Made by a program: the position numbers and the translations under genes. From Brachypterus glaber (lineage: Eukaryota; Arthropoda; Insecta; Coleoptera; Kateretidae): a stretch of 64,000 nucleotides of DNA. The stretch is from NCBI GenBank assembly GCA_958510825.1, contig OY294047.1, positions 47,785,365 to 47,849,364 of the forward strand, given 5' to 3'. Of the stretch, positions 19,557-30,350 are shown piece after piece (the first letter of the stretch is position 1; each line of letters starts with the position of its first letter). Under the pieces are notes generated by a model. The model did not search any database and was not told the DNA's origin. It saw only the letters and a program-made list of their open reading frames with translations.

Positions 19557-19740
19557 TCTGAGTACAATCACTTTCTAGCTTTTAAAATAAAGACATTTTG
19601 ATATCGATTCAGATAATTTTATAGGTAAGAATCTTTGTACTTATAGTAAACCTAAAAAAAAACTTTATAGATTCCAAAAAAATTAAATAAAATATTGTCA
19701 TGTTCATAATTTTTTTACTTTTATTTTCGAAAAAGACATT

Positions 19741-20097
19741 AAACTCAAATTAAAAATGTAACAAACTTTATTGTGTATACTATAATTATGTTTAATAATA
19801 TAGTATATTTAAATCTATTAAAATTAAACTACTAGTTCATATAAAACTCATACAGAACTAATGTTTCTTAAAATTTACAATAAAATATCCAAAGTATATG
19901 TTTCCAATCGGCAACACTCTACCCCTGTCAGTCATTTTACGACATTAGACTGTGAGTTTACACATTCTTTATCTCTATTTACGTGTACTAAGTGTAAACA
20001 ATAGTCAATCCCCACCAGCCCCTCACCGTAGTTGGTTCACGCTTCAAACAAAGCATACGGTAGATTTCATCATGTTCTTTCTTGAGGTAAAAGTTCT
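19741..20097 (-). mobile_element. Family H element, copy 1 (partial)
   Basis: It is a close match, in inverse orientation, to 54234-54600, including 'actgacaggggtac' and 'accaactacggtgagggg' read on minus. Its right edge carries the terminal word 'cttgaggtaaaagttctttg'. The other terminal repeat is missing. Confidence 0.75.
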
Positions 20098-20612
20098 TTG
20101 ATTTTTTGTCATCAGAATTTTAGGTAAGGTCCGCCAAGAGGTGCCTTGCCTAGTTTTAGTAGAGTGCAGTAAGCTGCTTGATTGCTTGCTATTTTCTTTT
20201 GTTTTTTTTTTTTGGTAATTTTCTAAGCAAAGGGCGCCAAGTTTGGACTTTGCCTCCCAAGTCAAGGCAAGACCATGATACTTCCTTGTGTCAAAAACAC
20301 TGTCCGGCCCTAGGTTTGTTTAAGTGTACCTAAGAATAAAAAGTACTTTTAAGATACTCTTATTAAACCACTAGCAAAGGAAAATTCTTCTTTGTGGGGT
20401 TTTGCGTGGTAAGAGCACGTTGTTTGTATGAGCGCTAATTTGCCGACGTGCCGCATAACTCAACCGATTTGTTATCAACTTAATTACGTCGCTGGTGCCC
20501 GCACAAACCATTGTTTCCCACCGTGTGCTTCTTTCTGCCGTATAGTTCGCAGTCTAGCTATACGCTATTTGTTAGGCTGGAAAGTAACAATTTTTTTTTA
20601 TAAACTGTGATT
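20098..20612. other. Unassigned stretch
   Basis: No recognised gene. The short frame at 20428-20610 has no family resemblance and no conserved neighbours. Confidence 0.4.
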
Positions 20613-20662
20613 ATTCATCATCATCATCATTATCATCATAATCATCATCACCATCATCAAGA
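20613..20662. repeat. (ATC)n microsatellite
   Basis: An imperfect run of ATC/ATT triplets. Confidence 0.85.
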
Positions 20663-20779
20663 TGCGAGTTTCAAGTCTTCTTTTATCATCTTTCACATCT
20701 TTTCACAAGCCAATCCTTTTGTTCCATAAAATTTTTACACAATCCGTTCTTTATTATTTTTGAGCAGTTGTTTTTATTT

Positions 20780-21162
20780 TAGAATAGAATAGAATAGAAT
20801 AGAATAAAATAGAATAGAATAGAATAGAATAGAATAGAATAGAATAGAATAGAATAGAATAGAATAGAATAGAATAGAATAGAATAGAATAGAATAGAAT
20901 AGAATAGAATAGAATAGAATAGAATAGAATAGAATAGAATAGAATATAATAGAATAGAATAGAATAGAATAGAATAGAATAGAATAGAATAGAATAGAAT
21001 AGAATAGAATAGAATAGAATAGAATAGAATAGAATAGAATAGAATAGAATAGAATAGAATAGAATAGAATAGAATAGAATAGAATAGAATAGAATAGAAT
21101 AGAATAGAATAGAATAGAATAGAATAGAATAGAATAGAATAGAATAGAATAGAATAGAATAG
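20780..21162. repeat. (TAGAA)n pentanucleotide array
   Basis: About 380 bp of the 5-bp unit AGAAT with two visible variants (agaataaaat, agaatataat). The open minus-strand frame through it (ILFYS repeats) is a by-product of the stop-free unit. Confidence 0.95.
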
Positions 21163-21492
21163 GTTTATTTGGTGATGATGTACATATAATACTTACACAA
21201 GTCAATAAAATTACATTTATTATAAATTAATATTTAAAAAAATATTTTAAAACTTACATTAGACAATACTCATTAAAGCTAAAATACAGAAATTCATCTA
21301 TCGAGTAGAAAGCCTGTTGTAGCAAAAATTTCTTTATAGTATTTTCAAAAACCTGTTTCAGGAAGAACTCTTATACTGCACGGCAAAACATTAAAAAGTT
21401 TTAAACCAGTATATTCATAACTTTTTTGAGATTTTGACAGTCTTAAAAAAGTGGCAGTTAAGTTCTGACCATTTCTTGTTGGATATTTGTGA

Positions 21493-21764
21493 TTATCTGT
21501 GTATTTGCAATAGTTTTTTTTCATTTTGTTTTATATAAACTAGACATTCCAGGATGTACGCACAAGGAAAAGTTAGGATCTTATTTTTGATGAAAGAAAG
21601 CCTGCTCCCCTTTCCTTTAGTTTCCAGCTCGCTGTAGCCTACCATTTGATCCCTTCTCCTGACTATCCCTTTCCATAAGAGATGCTTTTCTCCAATACTC
21701 TCCAATACACTCTCATTTGTAACTCTATCTGACCATTTTATCTTTAATATTCTCCTATAGTCCA
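21493..21764 (-). pseudogene. LINE ORF2 C-terminal fragment
   Basis: The minus-strand frame reads DYRRILKIKWSDRVTNESVL, then ESIGEKHLLWKGIVRRRDQM, then VGYSELETKGKGSR. This is the post-reverse-transcriptase region common in insect non-LTR elements (RRIL.I.W.D.VTNE.VL.. and so on). The frame stays open for about 90 residues but both ends are truncated. Its 5' edge coincides with the start of the family L repeat at 21761. A more decayed relative lies at 50150-50330. Confidence 0.75.
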
Positions 21765-22271
21765 GTCAAATAATAAATGTAAATTGCATTAAATGTACAC
21801 AGGCTGATATTTTAAAGGGTAGTAGTGGATGGTAACAGAATACTCCTGTTAGTTTGAAGTGGTTGTAATTATAGGTTATAGGACCAAAATAAATGCTTTT
21901 TTAACGTAAAATCGCCAACGTTTCGAGCACCTAAACGGTCGCTCTTCTTCAGGGCTACAACAAGGTTTATTAATTAGAACATACAGTAATACATAAAAAA
22001 TGAATAAAATAAAATTAGGAGGTTTGGACTTTTTATTCATTTTTTATGTATTACTGTATGTTCTAATTAATAAACCTTGTTGTAGCCCTGAAGAAGAGCG
22101 ACCGTTTAGGTGCTCGAAACGTTGGCGATTTTACGTTAAAAAAAGCATTTATTTTGGTCCTATAACCTATAATTACAACCACTTCAAATAATTTGATAAA
22201 GGACATATAAAAAATGGAAACTCCTGTTAGTTTTTTATCGGATGATTTGTGTAAGGGGTGTCCGCTATCTG
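21761..22271. repeat. Family L element, copy 1, split by a palindromic insertion
   Basis: It consists of 21761-21855 (gtccagtcaaataataaatg ... agggtagtagtggatggtaac) plus 22234-22271 (aggggtgtccgctatct). The uninterrupted reverse copy at about 29121-29262 shows that the two parts belong together. Confidence 0.75.
21856..22219. mobile_element. Penelope-like palindromic insertion with hammerhead-like motif
   Basis: It is flanked by the 14-bp duplication ACTCCTGTTAGTTT (21842-21855 and 22220-22233). Two arms of about 153 bp (21856-22008, 22033-22185) are almost perfect reverse complements, followed by an unpaired tail of about 34 bp ending ataaaaaatgga. Each arm carries CCTGAAGAAGAGCGACC-GTTTA-GGTGCTCGAAACGTTGG. 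Penelope-like retroelements are known for terminal repeats that can be inverted, variable target duplications, short tails and hammerhead ribozymes. Assignment is inferred from structure; no reverse transcriptase is present. Confidence 0.5.
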
Positions 22272-22272
22272 T

Positions 22273-23070
22273 TAGAAACACAATTATTTTCGATAATTTT
22301 GTATGTCTAAATTAATGGGGAATCCCTAGCATAAGCTTAAAGCTTATTTGGGACTCCCCATGACTTTGTAATATATAGTTCAATCAATAAATAACTAAAT
22401 AACTATAGTATATATTGGAATGAGTAGTATTACATATCTGCACCGCTTGTTTAAATTATTTTTTTTCTTTAAATTTCAAGAAAAAAAACTGAATTTGTCC
22501 CACCCTAGTATTTATTTTTTTTATTATCCCTAATCCTGCAAGAGTTTTGACATTATTTTGACATTAAAAAAAAATCCTTGCTTAAAAAGCAAGAAGTAAA
22601 GTAAAGTGTCAATCTACAACTGCTTTGTAAAAATTAAGCAATATAATACAGTGCTACATAAGGGTTTCACAGTAAACGATGTGGAAATATTTTTTTGGCG
22701 AGTTAACATAATACTGTTCATAATTTTATTTAAAAAACATAATTTAAGCACAGGTAGGATAAAATTTTATTTTAATAGCATATTACCTATAAAAAAAACT
22801 TACTTTTATTATAAGTTTAACAAATTTCTACTTTTTAAAAACTTTTTATAATTATTTGTAATACGTAACATGACAGTTATTTTAATCTAAATGTCAAAAA
22901 TTATCAAAAGCACAATGCTCCCTTGATCTAATTTGTTACTCAGACAGATAATGAGCCAAGTTTATATATTACAAACTCATGGGGAGTCCCAACTAAGCTT
23001 TAAGCTTGTACTAGGTTGTGCTTTAGGCATACAAAATTATAGAAACTAATTGTGTTCCTGACAGTTATTT
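22273..23070. repeat. Inverted pair of family I tails with flanks
   Basis: 22273-22395 (acacaattattttcgataat ... ggactccccatgactttgta) is repeated inverted at about 22960-23065. The word set 'aagcttaaagcttatttggg' plus 'actccccatgactttgta' recurs at 23465-23490 and 40188-40275, where it precedes AAATA-type tails as in 3' ends of non-LTR elements. The DNA between is AT-rich without genes. Confidence 0.55.
22403..22552 (+). repeat. Repeat related to family F tail, copy a
   Basis: 'tatattggaatgagtagtat' and 'tacatatctgcaccgcttgt' match the family F tail. The next 100 bp (ctgaatttgtcccaccctag, ctgcaagagttttga) are duplicated at 23129-23252. Confidence 0.55.
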
Positions 23071-23128
23071 TTTTCTTCTTTTTTATTTAATTCTTGGTAA
23101 ATCTTCATGCTTTTTATATTTCTTATTT

Positions 23129-23252
23129 TCTAGTATTACATATCTTCACGGCCTGTTTTAATTATTTTTTTTCTTTAAATTTCAAGAAAAAAAAACTGAA
23201 TTTGTCCCACCATAGTATCAGCTATTTATCCCCAATCCTGCAAGAGTTTTGT
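23129..23252 (+). repeat. Repeat related to family F tail, copy b
   Basis: Direct copy of 22427-22552 (tattacatatcttcacggcc ... ctgaatttgtcccaccatag ... cctgcaagagttttg). Confidence 0.6.
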
Positions 23253-23494
23253 GCTAGAGCTTTACCGATTGCCAACTATAGCAGAAGGCCTCCAACGCGG
23301 TGGCCGTACTACCGCCAGCCTACTATTATCTGATCGTACCCTTCGACCGGTCACAGAATGTTTAAAAAAAAAGTATAGGTATTACAGGCCAGTTAACAAG
23401 AGAAATAAGACAGGTATTTTGATGGTATATTATTTATTTATTTATTTATTGATTGAGCAATAAATTACAAACTCATGGGGAGTCCCAAATAATC

Positions 23495-23990
23495 TTTTTC
23501 TATTTTGCGACTCTTACAAGCTCATAATCACACGCATTTTGCGTGTTCTTATAGGCCATAAGAGGTCTACTTTTTTTTTCTTTTGTGTGGCAACATACAA
23601 AAGCCTATCTCTTGACGTTTTGCTTGCAAATGTCAATGTCGATTTAATTTTAATTTTTTACATAATTTTGTGTTTGGGTTATTTTTTACCGTGTTAAAAT
23701 TGTTGACTGGTTAATTGCAGTGAAAAATGAAGAGATGACTGTGTAATATAACAAAAAAGTCCAAACTGTAATGCCAACCCAAAACAAAAATCCCTAAATC
23801 AATCAATCAATGTAAATGTAAGTTTTTTAAATTTTCGAGCAAAACAGAAAAAATTGTATAAAGCACTCTTTTCATAACACGTTTTTAGAGCACTAGTACT
23901 CTAGAAAACTCGCCGCAAGCGGCTCGTTTTCTAAACTTGTACTCTTGCGCTAAAAACGTATGTCAAGAAACAAGTACTTTAATATACTAT
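23495..23990 (-). mobile_element. Family B element, copy 3
   Basis: Reverse orientation of the 17.7-kb copy, with an intact apex hairpin (ctcgccgcaagcggctcg). It ends in 'aagtactttaatatacta', where the next copy begins directly, so the two abut head to tail. Confidence 0.8.
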
Positions 23991-24176
23991 TTTCTATTTT
24001 GCGACTCGTACAAGCTCATAATCACACGCATTTTGCCTGTTCTTATAGGCCATAAGAGGTCTACTTCTTTTTTCTTTTGGGTTGGCAACAGAGAAAAGCC
24101 TATCGCTTGAAGTTTTCCGTGCAAATGTCAATGTCGCTTTAAAGTTTAATTTTCTACAAAATTTTGTATTGAAATA
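23991..24176 (-). mobile_element. Family B element, copy 4 (truncated)
   Basis: It starts 'ttttctattttgcgactcgt' and follows the family for about 185 bp to 'tctacaaaattttgta', then stops. Confidence 0.75.
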
Positions 24177-24245
24177 TCCAGAAATACTAATAAAAAAGCA
24201 ATAAAATTAATAAAAAATTTATAGTCAAAGAAAAATTATATCCTG

Positions 24246-24356
24246 GAACTCGTTTGAAATGCATATTCTACACTCGTGGAACAAACACACTAGCCTGCGG
24301 CTCGTGTTACAAGATTTACACTCGTGCAGAATATGCGTTATTCCAAACTTGTTACA
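24246..24356. repeat. Family Q palindrome with CTCG apex
   Basis: Arms of about 50 bp (aactcgtttgaaatgcatat ... acactcgtgg and cacgagtgtaaatc read inverted) surround the apex CTAGCC-TGCG-GCTCG. Same architecture as families A, B, C and P but unrelated arm sequence. Confidence 0.6.
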
Positions 24357-24364
24357 CAATATAC

Positions 24365-24604
24365 ACAGAGAAAATATTATCTTAAATCAAGAAGGTGTGA
24401 TTTGGATATTACGTAGAGCATTTGTTCTCCTTTAAAGAAAAATTATGCTTTAAATATGAAATGATAAGAATATGCTATATTTTAAAGGAGAATATATTCT
24501 CAAATGAAATGAAAGGATAAGAACATGGCATGCATAAAAGAAGAATATATTCTCTTCGTTATATTGAATTCACCATATTATTGATTTAAGACAATAATTT
24601 TCCC
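24365..24604. mobile_element. MITE with CACAGAGAAAA-type termini
   Basis: The terminus 'cacagagaaaatattatctt' followed by aaatcaa pairs with the right end (ttgatttaagacaataattt). Similar termini bound the element at 45313-45795, which has a TA duplication, so a Tc1/mariner-like MITE is likely. Confidence 0.55.
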
Positions 24605-26029
24605 CAATTGCGAAAATCAAAAATATCGAGATCCATAATTTAACGTACGTATACTTATAGTGAAGAGATATTATTTTAAAAAATGACTAAAAGTTCAATA
24701 ATTTTCTATTCTATAAATATAATAATGTAAAACAAATATTGACTGGCCTAATATTCTTAAAAGTATAGGTTCATATAATACTAAACTAGAATAGGAACAT
24801 TTTTATTGGATAAGCCATATTCACACAGTTATACGTTGCAATAGTAAATTAAGGTGCACTGAAATATACTGCAGGCAGGGTATCTTTTAAATCTTTGACC
24901 TACGTGACAGCTATGTCACGTACCTATACAGGTATGGTGATATCTGTTTACGTAACGAAGCCTGTAAGTGATACTTTACTAGTCGAGTAGGAGGAAGCTT
25001 TGTAATGTTTGATACATCCTAGGTAACTGCCTACTGGTAGTCACCTACATATTTTTTTATGAAACTCCCAAGAAAACTCCAATAATAATTATTATAATAT
25101 AATGGACTGCCGCCTATTTAGATTAGATAAAGAGAGAAGTTCTACAGAAAGAGATAAAAGTATAATTATTGTTGTTTTAAAATAAAATTATGCATATTTT
25201 AGGTAAAAATAACATTTTAGATTATATTTTAAATTACATGAAGGTAAGATATTTGTTTTGTTTTAAGTAAAAAAGTATCTTTTTAAATTTTTATTACACA
25301 GCTATGTGTACAGTAGGTCTAAAGTTTCATAGGGAACTTATGACCTACTCCTTAATTTGACAGTCATTAATAATACTCCGTTGTGTGTGAAGATTTTGTA
25401 TTTGTTTTTGTGTTAAATAAACTGTTTTATGTATTCATTAATAATTTTGCATATAATGCACATTTTTATGTTGCACTGCGATAAAATCCAAATATAATCT
25501 TTTTAGGGAATTTTCTTTTTGGATTGGTATTGAAGACCTAAATTTATGTTGCCTAACGTATTGGACTGCTTTCCATTATAATTTAACTGACTCTAACTGA
25601 CTACCAAAAACGTGTTACAGCATGGCCTTTGAAAGGGACGGGTGTAGCCTTCTTGGCACATTCCAGTGCAGTGAATTAGCCATATTTTATGATGTGCCTT
25701 GTGTATTTTTGTTTTGCCATCTTCTATGATGCCTAGAGCATTTTTATATTAATGTATTATGTACAAGTTAAAGTGAACCATATATTTATGGTTGTTAATC
25801 GTGTGAACTGTTGAGCTTTAAGTTAATAATAATGGACGTTTGAAGATAATTTTTTTGTGTGTTTTTAATGATAACTTTTTATATTAGCGTGGAAATTACT
25901 ACAGTAGTAATTTGTCAGTGATAGTGCGCAAGTCAGGATACATATCCGATTAGTACTTGCGCACTGGAAACCTCATGATTATATAGAGAAAGCCTGGTTT
26001 ATTATTCGGAAGAAAAAGCCAAATAAATT
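24605..26029. other. No gene seen; AT-rich with short palindromes
   Basis: It includes a hairpin AGTGCGCAAGT ... ACTTGCGCACT at 25923-25964 and a palindrome acgtgacagctatgtcacgt near 24901. No coding frame over about 60 codons has family resemblance. Confidence 0.4.
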
Positions 26030-26046
26030 GAGAGAGAGAGAGAGAG
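26030..26046. repeat. Short (GA)n tract
   Basis: A run of GA following 'aaataaattgagagag', possibly the A-rich 3' tail of an old retroelement. Confidence 0.7.
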
Positions 26047-26824
26047 ACTACCAAAAATAATCCATTGAGATATGTAATTTATGTTGGCCTCATTCAAACC
26101 ATTTTTGAATTTTTACATTTTGGGCAAAAAAATAAGTTAAATTTTGGCATCATTATTTTAAGGTAAAACATCTCGGTAATACCTGAATGGGTTTCAGGAG
26201 CGGATTTAGGTTCAAGGTATAGGAGGGGTTATCGGATCAAGATTTAAGCATTTTTTTGGGGAGCGTGACTGGTGAAAATTCGAATGGCAAGGATCAAAAC
26301 GCAGAATGCAAATGTCAAAACGCCTAATTAAATTGGTATTGTTGACCAAATGAAAATTATCATAATACCGAACGAAATGTTTGAAATACAAAAATTACTT
26401 TTTTTTTAAGGTTTTGAATTTAATTTTTTAACATTAATTTTTAACATGGGAGGGGAGACTTTTGACATGCATGGTATAATACTATTTGTAAGTGGTCTAG
26501 AGAAGTGGGACCTGATAGAAAAGAAAAAATCCATTTTTGCTAGAACCTTGAAAAAAAGATTAAATAGCTCATAAATATAAAGGTTTGTGTTCTCATCCAT
26601 CGTTGATGTTAATGTCTTTGATTATACACTAATCTACATAATTTATTGCGTAATAAACGATATGAAAATATTTGCACCCATTCGTTCAAGCAAAATATGC
26701 ACAGTATTTTATAGTAGAATTGTGTAAAATCAGGTTTAGATTATGTGCGTTTTTATTAGTCCAAACCAAAAAAAGGATTTCATTAATTAATTAATTTTAT
26801 GAATAATTTCATCTATTAAATAAC
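26047..26824. other. No gene seen
   Basis: AT-rich DNA with the words 'gcaaatgtcaaaacgcctaa' and 'tggtattgttgaccaaatga'; nothing recognised. Confidence 0.4.
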
Positions 26825-27022
26825 TTTCTTCTTCTTCTTCTTCTTCTTCTTCTTCTTCTTCTTCTTCTTCTTCTTCGTCTTCTTCTTCTTCTTCTTCTTC
26901 TTCTTCTTCTTCTTCTTCTTCTTCTTCTTCTTCTTCTTCTTCTTCTTCTTCTTCTTCTTCTTCGTCTTCTTCTTCTTCTTCTTCTTCTTCTTCTTCTTCT
27001 TCTTCTTTTTCTTCTTCTTCTT
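26825..27022. repeat. (CTT)n microsatellite
   Basis: About 200 bp of CTT with two CGT interruptions. The poly-Arg minus-strand frame through it is not a gene. Confidence 0.95.
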
Positions 27023-28117
27023 TTAAATTTCCTTTTGGACACTAAATTAAAGTGACCCAAAAGGACTTAATGGTCTTGAACCCCTCGTTCTTATTGACCA
27101 GGTACAAGTATTAGAGACTTGAAGGGAGTTTGTCTCTAATCGTTTCAACTAAATATAATTTCTTATTAACATAACCTCACAAAAAAAAAACGTGGTTAAC
27201 CCACAAAAGTACATCACAAACATCAAATATTCAATTTAAATCAGTTTAAATATGTAGTACGGTTTCGAAGTATTAATATTTTCTTGACAAACACATTTTC
27301 ACATAAAATACTTGATTCGTAAAAAAAACGTTGTTACCGATTTACAAATTCTAGCCGAAAGTATACATGTTGCCCGTTCCACGGATGGAACGCAACCCTC
27401 CTAAATAACTTTTAAGTATTATTATTTTAAGTATTTAAAATATAAATCTTTGTTACAATTAAATCATTTATCGTTTTTGTAAATTAAAAAAACTTGTGCC
27501 AACAAAATAATTGTAACCTATAGGCCTAGGTTTATTAAAACCAAAAACAAAAAAAAATCTAAACAAAATTAAAAAAATAAAAAAAAATCAAAAAATAAAT
27601 TTTTATTTTTTTTTAAGTTTCTTTTTTCGAAAAACGATAAAAAAATTAAAAAAATGTATAAAAAAATTGTTAGGGAGTATGTTAAAGATAATGTGATTTT
27701 GCAATAACCATTAAAAAAAAATAAAATAAATTCTAAAAAATATTTTTTAAATACCGAATATTATACTTATTCTAAAACTTTTTTTAGTGTATTTTAAAGA
27801 ATGCATTATTCGTTAGCATTAAATAAATAGTATGTTGACATTTAAAGAGACTTAAAAAATTAAGCTAATATGCATAATTTCTTTATTGTTAACAGATGTC
27901 GCTTTGCATCCATAGTGAGAAAATAAGGATGGGCAGAGAAAGTTAAAACAATATTTCTTACATTTTTATCTCACCAGTGGAATAACTTATTTTATGAATA
28001 AATAATAGTTAATATAATAGGTCAAAAAACTCAAATGCTAATGCATGTGCAGCTACACACAGTAATAAATAACACTGGGCAACACTCAAAAATTTGCCGA
28101 CACCATTTTAGTTGTGT
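27023..28117. other. No gene seen; A/T homopolymer-rich
   Basis: 27480-27790 is especially poor in G and C. No features beyond homopolymer runs were recognised. Confidence 0.4.
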
Positions 28118-28125
28118 TGCTATAT

Positions 28126-28467
28126 CAAGGGAGTAGATCTTTTTCTTCTTAGGGGGGGGGTGGTAATACCCAGGGCCGGCCTTTCAAGCCTCAAATTTGG
28201 CGCCCCTCGCAAAAGAAAAAATACCCTAAAATAAAGCTTTGTGCGCCTACAAAAAAAAATTGCCCCACAAAAATGCCATCAAGAAAAAAGCTTTGTCCCT
28301 GACGGTTTCTACCAAACTTGGCGCCAAAAAAATACCAACAAGAAAAAAAACTGTGTCCCCGACGGTTTGGACTTACCAAACTTGGCGCCCTGCAAACAAA
28401 ATTGGCGCCCACGCCTATGGGGGGGGGGGGTAATTACCCCCATTACCCCCCCTCATCTACGCCCTTG
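28126..28467. mobile_element. hAT-like non-autonomous element (342 bp)
   Basis: It is flanked by the exact 8-bp duplication TGCTATAT (28118-28125, 28468-28475). Termini are CAAGGGAGTAGAT and, inverted, CAAGGGCGTAGAT, each followed by a G-run. Eight-bp duplications and C/TA-GGG termini are typical of hAT transposons. Inside, a second hAT-like end (cagggccggcc, 28171) and two tandem-like copies of 'ccaaacttggcgcc' occur. The overlapping ORFs are not conserved. Confidence 0.85.
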
Positions 28468-28710
28468 TGCTATATTTGATGCGCTGATTTCGGAACCTTT
28501 TTTCGTTTTTCTCGATCAGCTCGTTTTTTTGAGATATAGCAGTGTTTTTTTGGCTATAGTTGAAGTAAATAAAATAATTAAGGTCTAACCCAAAAAAGCG
28601 GATTTCAAATATCTTTATTCCTGTTTTTAATAGGCTTCTAAATTCAAAAAATTACATTTTTTAAAAATTTGGTTAAGGAGAAAATTTCCAACAATATTTT
28701 GTTGGGATTA

Positions 28711-29127
28711 TATTATATTTTTTAAGTATTAATAACAATCGAGTTATAAATATTTAAAAATGGCCATGAGGGTGAAATTGTTTTTTTCGATTTTTCAGCC
28801 AAATTATTCATCGGACGATAAAAGTGGTTATAATCAAACTTGTAGCTCTTGAAATTCTCTATAAGTTTTTTATATTATGCATTTTCATAAGTATTTTGTT
28901 ACGGTTACAGTGGGCGCTGAAAGTTGAGTTACACCCTCTGTGACCGTACCAAAGTACCTATGACAATTTATAATATATGAAACTTATAGAGAATGTCATG
29001 AGCTACAAGTTTGCTTATAACCACTTCTATCATCCGATGAATAATTTGGCCAAAAAATGGAAAAAAACAATTTCATGTCGAATATGGCTATTTTTAAATA
29101 ATAATAAACTCGATTGTTAATATTCAA
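28711..29127. repeat. Family K inverted repeat
   Basis: Arms of about 180-200 bp (aacaatcgagtt ... tttttcagccaaattattcat ... and its reverse complement at about 28945-29127) flank a GC-richer apex 'cagtgggcgctgaaagttga'. No coding content. Confidence 0.75.
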
Positions 29128-29262
29128 GATAGCGGACACCCCTTAGGCAAATCACCCGGTAAAAAAACTAACAGGAGTGTTCTGTTACCATCCGCCACTA
29201 CCCTTTAAAATATCAGCCAGTGTACAATTATTGCAATTTACATTTATTGTTTGACTGGACTT
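29121..29262 (-). repeat. Family L element, copy 2 (uninterrupted)
   Basis: Reverse complement of the two split parts of copy 1 (agcggacaccccttaggcaa ... gttaccatccgccactaccc ... ttgtttgactggac). It shows the target site that the palindrome entered in copy 1. Confidence 0.75.
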
Positions 29263-29429
29263 CTAATGCAATATTTTTCTTTATTGCATATTGCAAAATC
29301 GCATGTGAGCCAAAGATAGGAGGAGTAAAAACCATACATTAAAGCGATGTAATATCTATAATATCGGACCTGTTAAGCAAAATGAGCTTAATGTTAAATA
29401 AAAGCGTTAAAACCATAATTCATAAATAA

Positions 29430-29530
29430 AGGGTGTATGAATTATGTTGTTACTCTATGACGCACCCAATGAACTAATAACAACTTAGTTATTAGTTCGT
29501 TGGACGCACCTATAGATTCATAATATGAAG
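29430..29530. mobile_element. Small palindromic MITE
   Basis: 'gacgcacccaatgaactaat' followed by AAC pairs with 'gttattagttcgttggacgc' around a 6-bp loop, and the pairing continues outward into 'tgaattatg'/'attcataata'. Confidence 0.55.
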
Positions 29531-29682
29531 AAAAATTTAATATATTTTATATTAAAAAAAAAGTACATATTATAATAATATATTATGTTATATTATAGTA
29601 TCAATTTCATGGGCATATTCCAAAAATAAAAAAAAACAGCCGTCTCCAATGATCGAGAATACTTCCTCATAAAAAAGTTATG

Positions 29683-29934
29683 TTTTTTTTTAACCTCGTA
29701 CTATTCTACTTAATTAAGCATCCCCTAAGTCCAGGACTTGTGTGGGCTAGTAGTAGAGGCAACCACCGGCTTTAATTAACTTTCGAACCAATATATCTAG
29801 GGAGTACGCCTTCGCCAAATTTCAATTATTAATTAACTAAAAAAGGCAATCGGCGCCAGTGAGGTTTGAACTCACGATCATTGGCTCAGTGTCAATGCTA
29901 TATCGATGCCTTAGACCGCTGAGCTAATTCTCCC
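29683..29934 (-). mobile_element. tRNA-derived SINE, copy 1
   Basis: On the minus strand it starts GGGAGAATTAGCTCAGCGG (A box TAGCTCAGCGG) and carries a B box (GTGAGTTCAAACCTCAC), then CTGGCGCCGATTGCC. The body has 'aaatttggcgaaggcg' and 'tagcccacacaagtcctgga', ending in a poly-A tail. It lacks a matched acceptor stem, so it is not a functional tRNA. Copies at 44789-45070 and 49653-49781 share the body but differ in the tRNA-like head. Confidence 0.85.
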
Positions 29935-29940
29935 AAACAA

Positions 29941-30158
29941 TATTTTGATATATTTTATAGTTTATAATTAACATAACACAATTTCGTAGAAAACTAAACC
30001 TAAAAGCGGTGTTGACAAATGCACAGAAAACGTCAAGCGATATTCTTTTGTCCAGTCTTGCCAACCCGTAAGAAAAAAAATACCAACCTTTTATAGGCCT
30101 ATAAGAACAACCAAAATACGTGTGATTATGAGCTTATAAGAGTCTAAAAATAGAAAAA
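29941..30158 (+). mobile_element. Family B element, copy 5 (3' part)
   Basis: It matches the second half of the 17.7-kb copy ('tattttgatatattttatag' to 'gagcttataagagtc'). Confidence 0.7.
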
Positions 30159-30350
30159 ACTTTATTTTTACAGTGTAGCTTATCGATCCCGAATCTCAGG
30201 ATAATAACGAATGGCCCATAGCGACAAGAGCAGGAAGTCGCAGGACTAATATTTGGGAAAGGCATCGACAGAAAAACGCAGCCGTCACGATGCACCAGAC
30301 ATATACATCGAAAATCAATGCCTGGACGAAACAACGATATACGAAATGTA
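30159..30350. other. Unassigned GC-richer stretch
   Basis: 30185-30345 has balanced composition, and one forward frame stays open (DPESQDNNEWPIATRAG...), but no domain can be named. It may be a retroelement remnant. Confidence 0.3.

Noticed and set aside
20774..21205. 143-codon minus-strand ORF
   Set aside because: Translation of a TAGAA pentanucleotide array (repeated ILFYS).
26809..27060. Poly-arginine ORF
   Set aside because: Translation of a CTT microsatellite.
29850..29934. Possible tRNA gene (A and B boxes)
   Set aside because: No paired acceptor stem, and a long conserved body with poly-A follows; it is a SINE head. The same holds for 44789-44865 and 49700-49781.
30185..30345. Possible BEL/Pao polyprotein tail (NEWPIA word)
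   Set aside because: Resemblance is limited to a few residues and does not continue.
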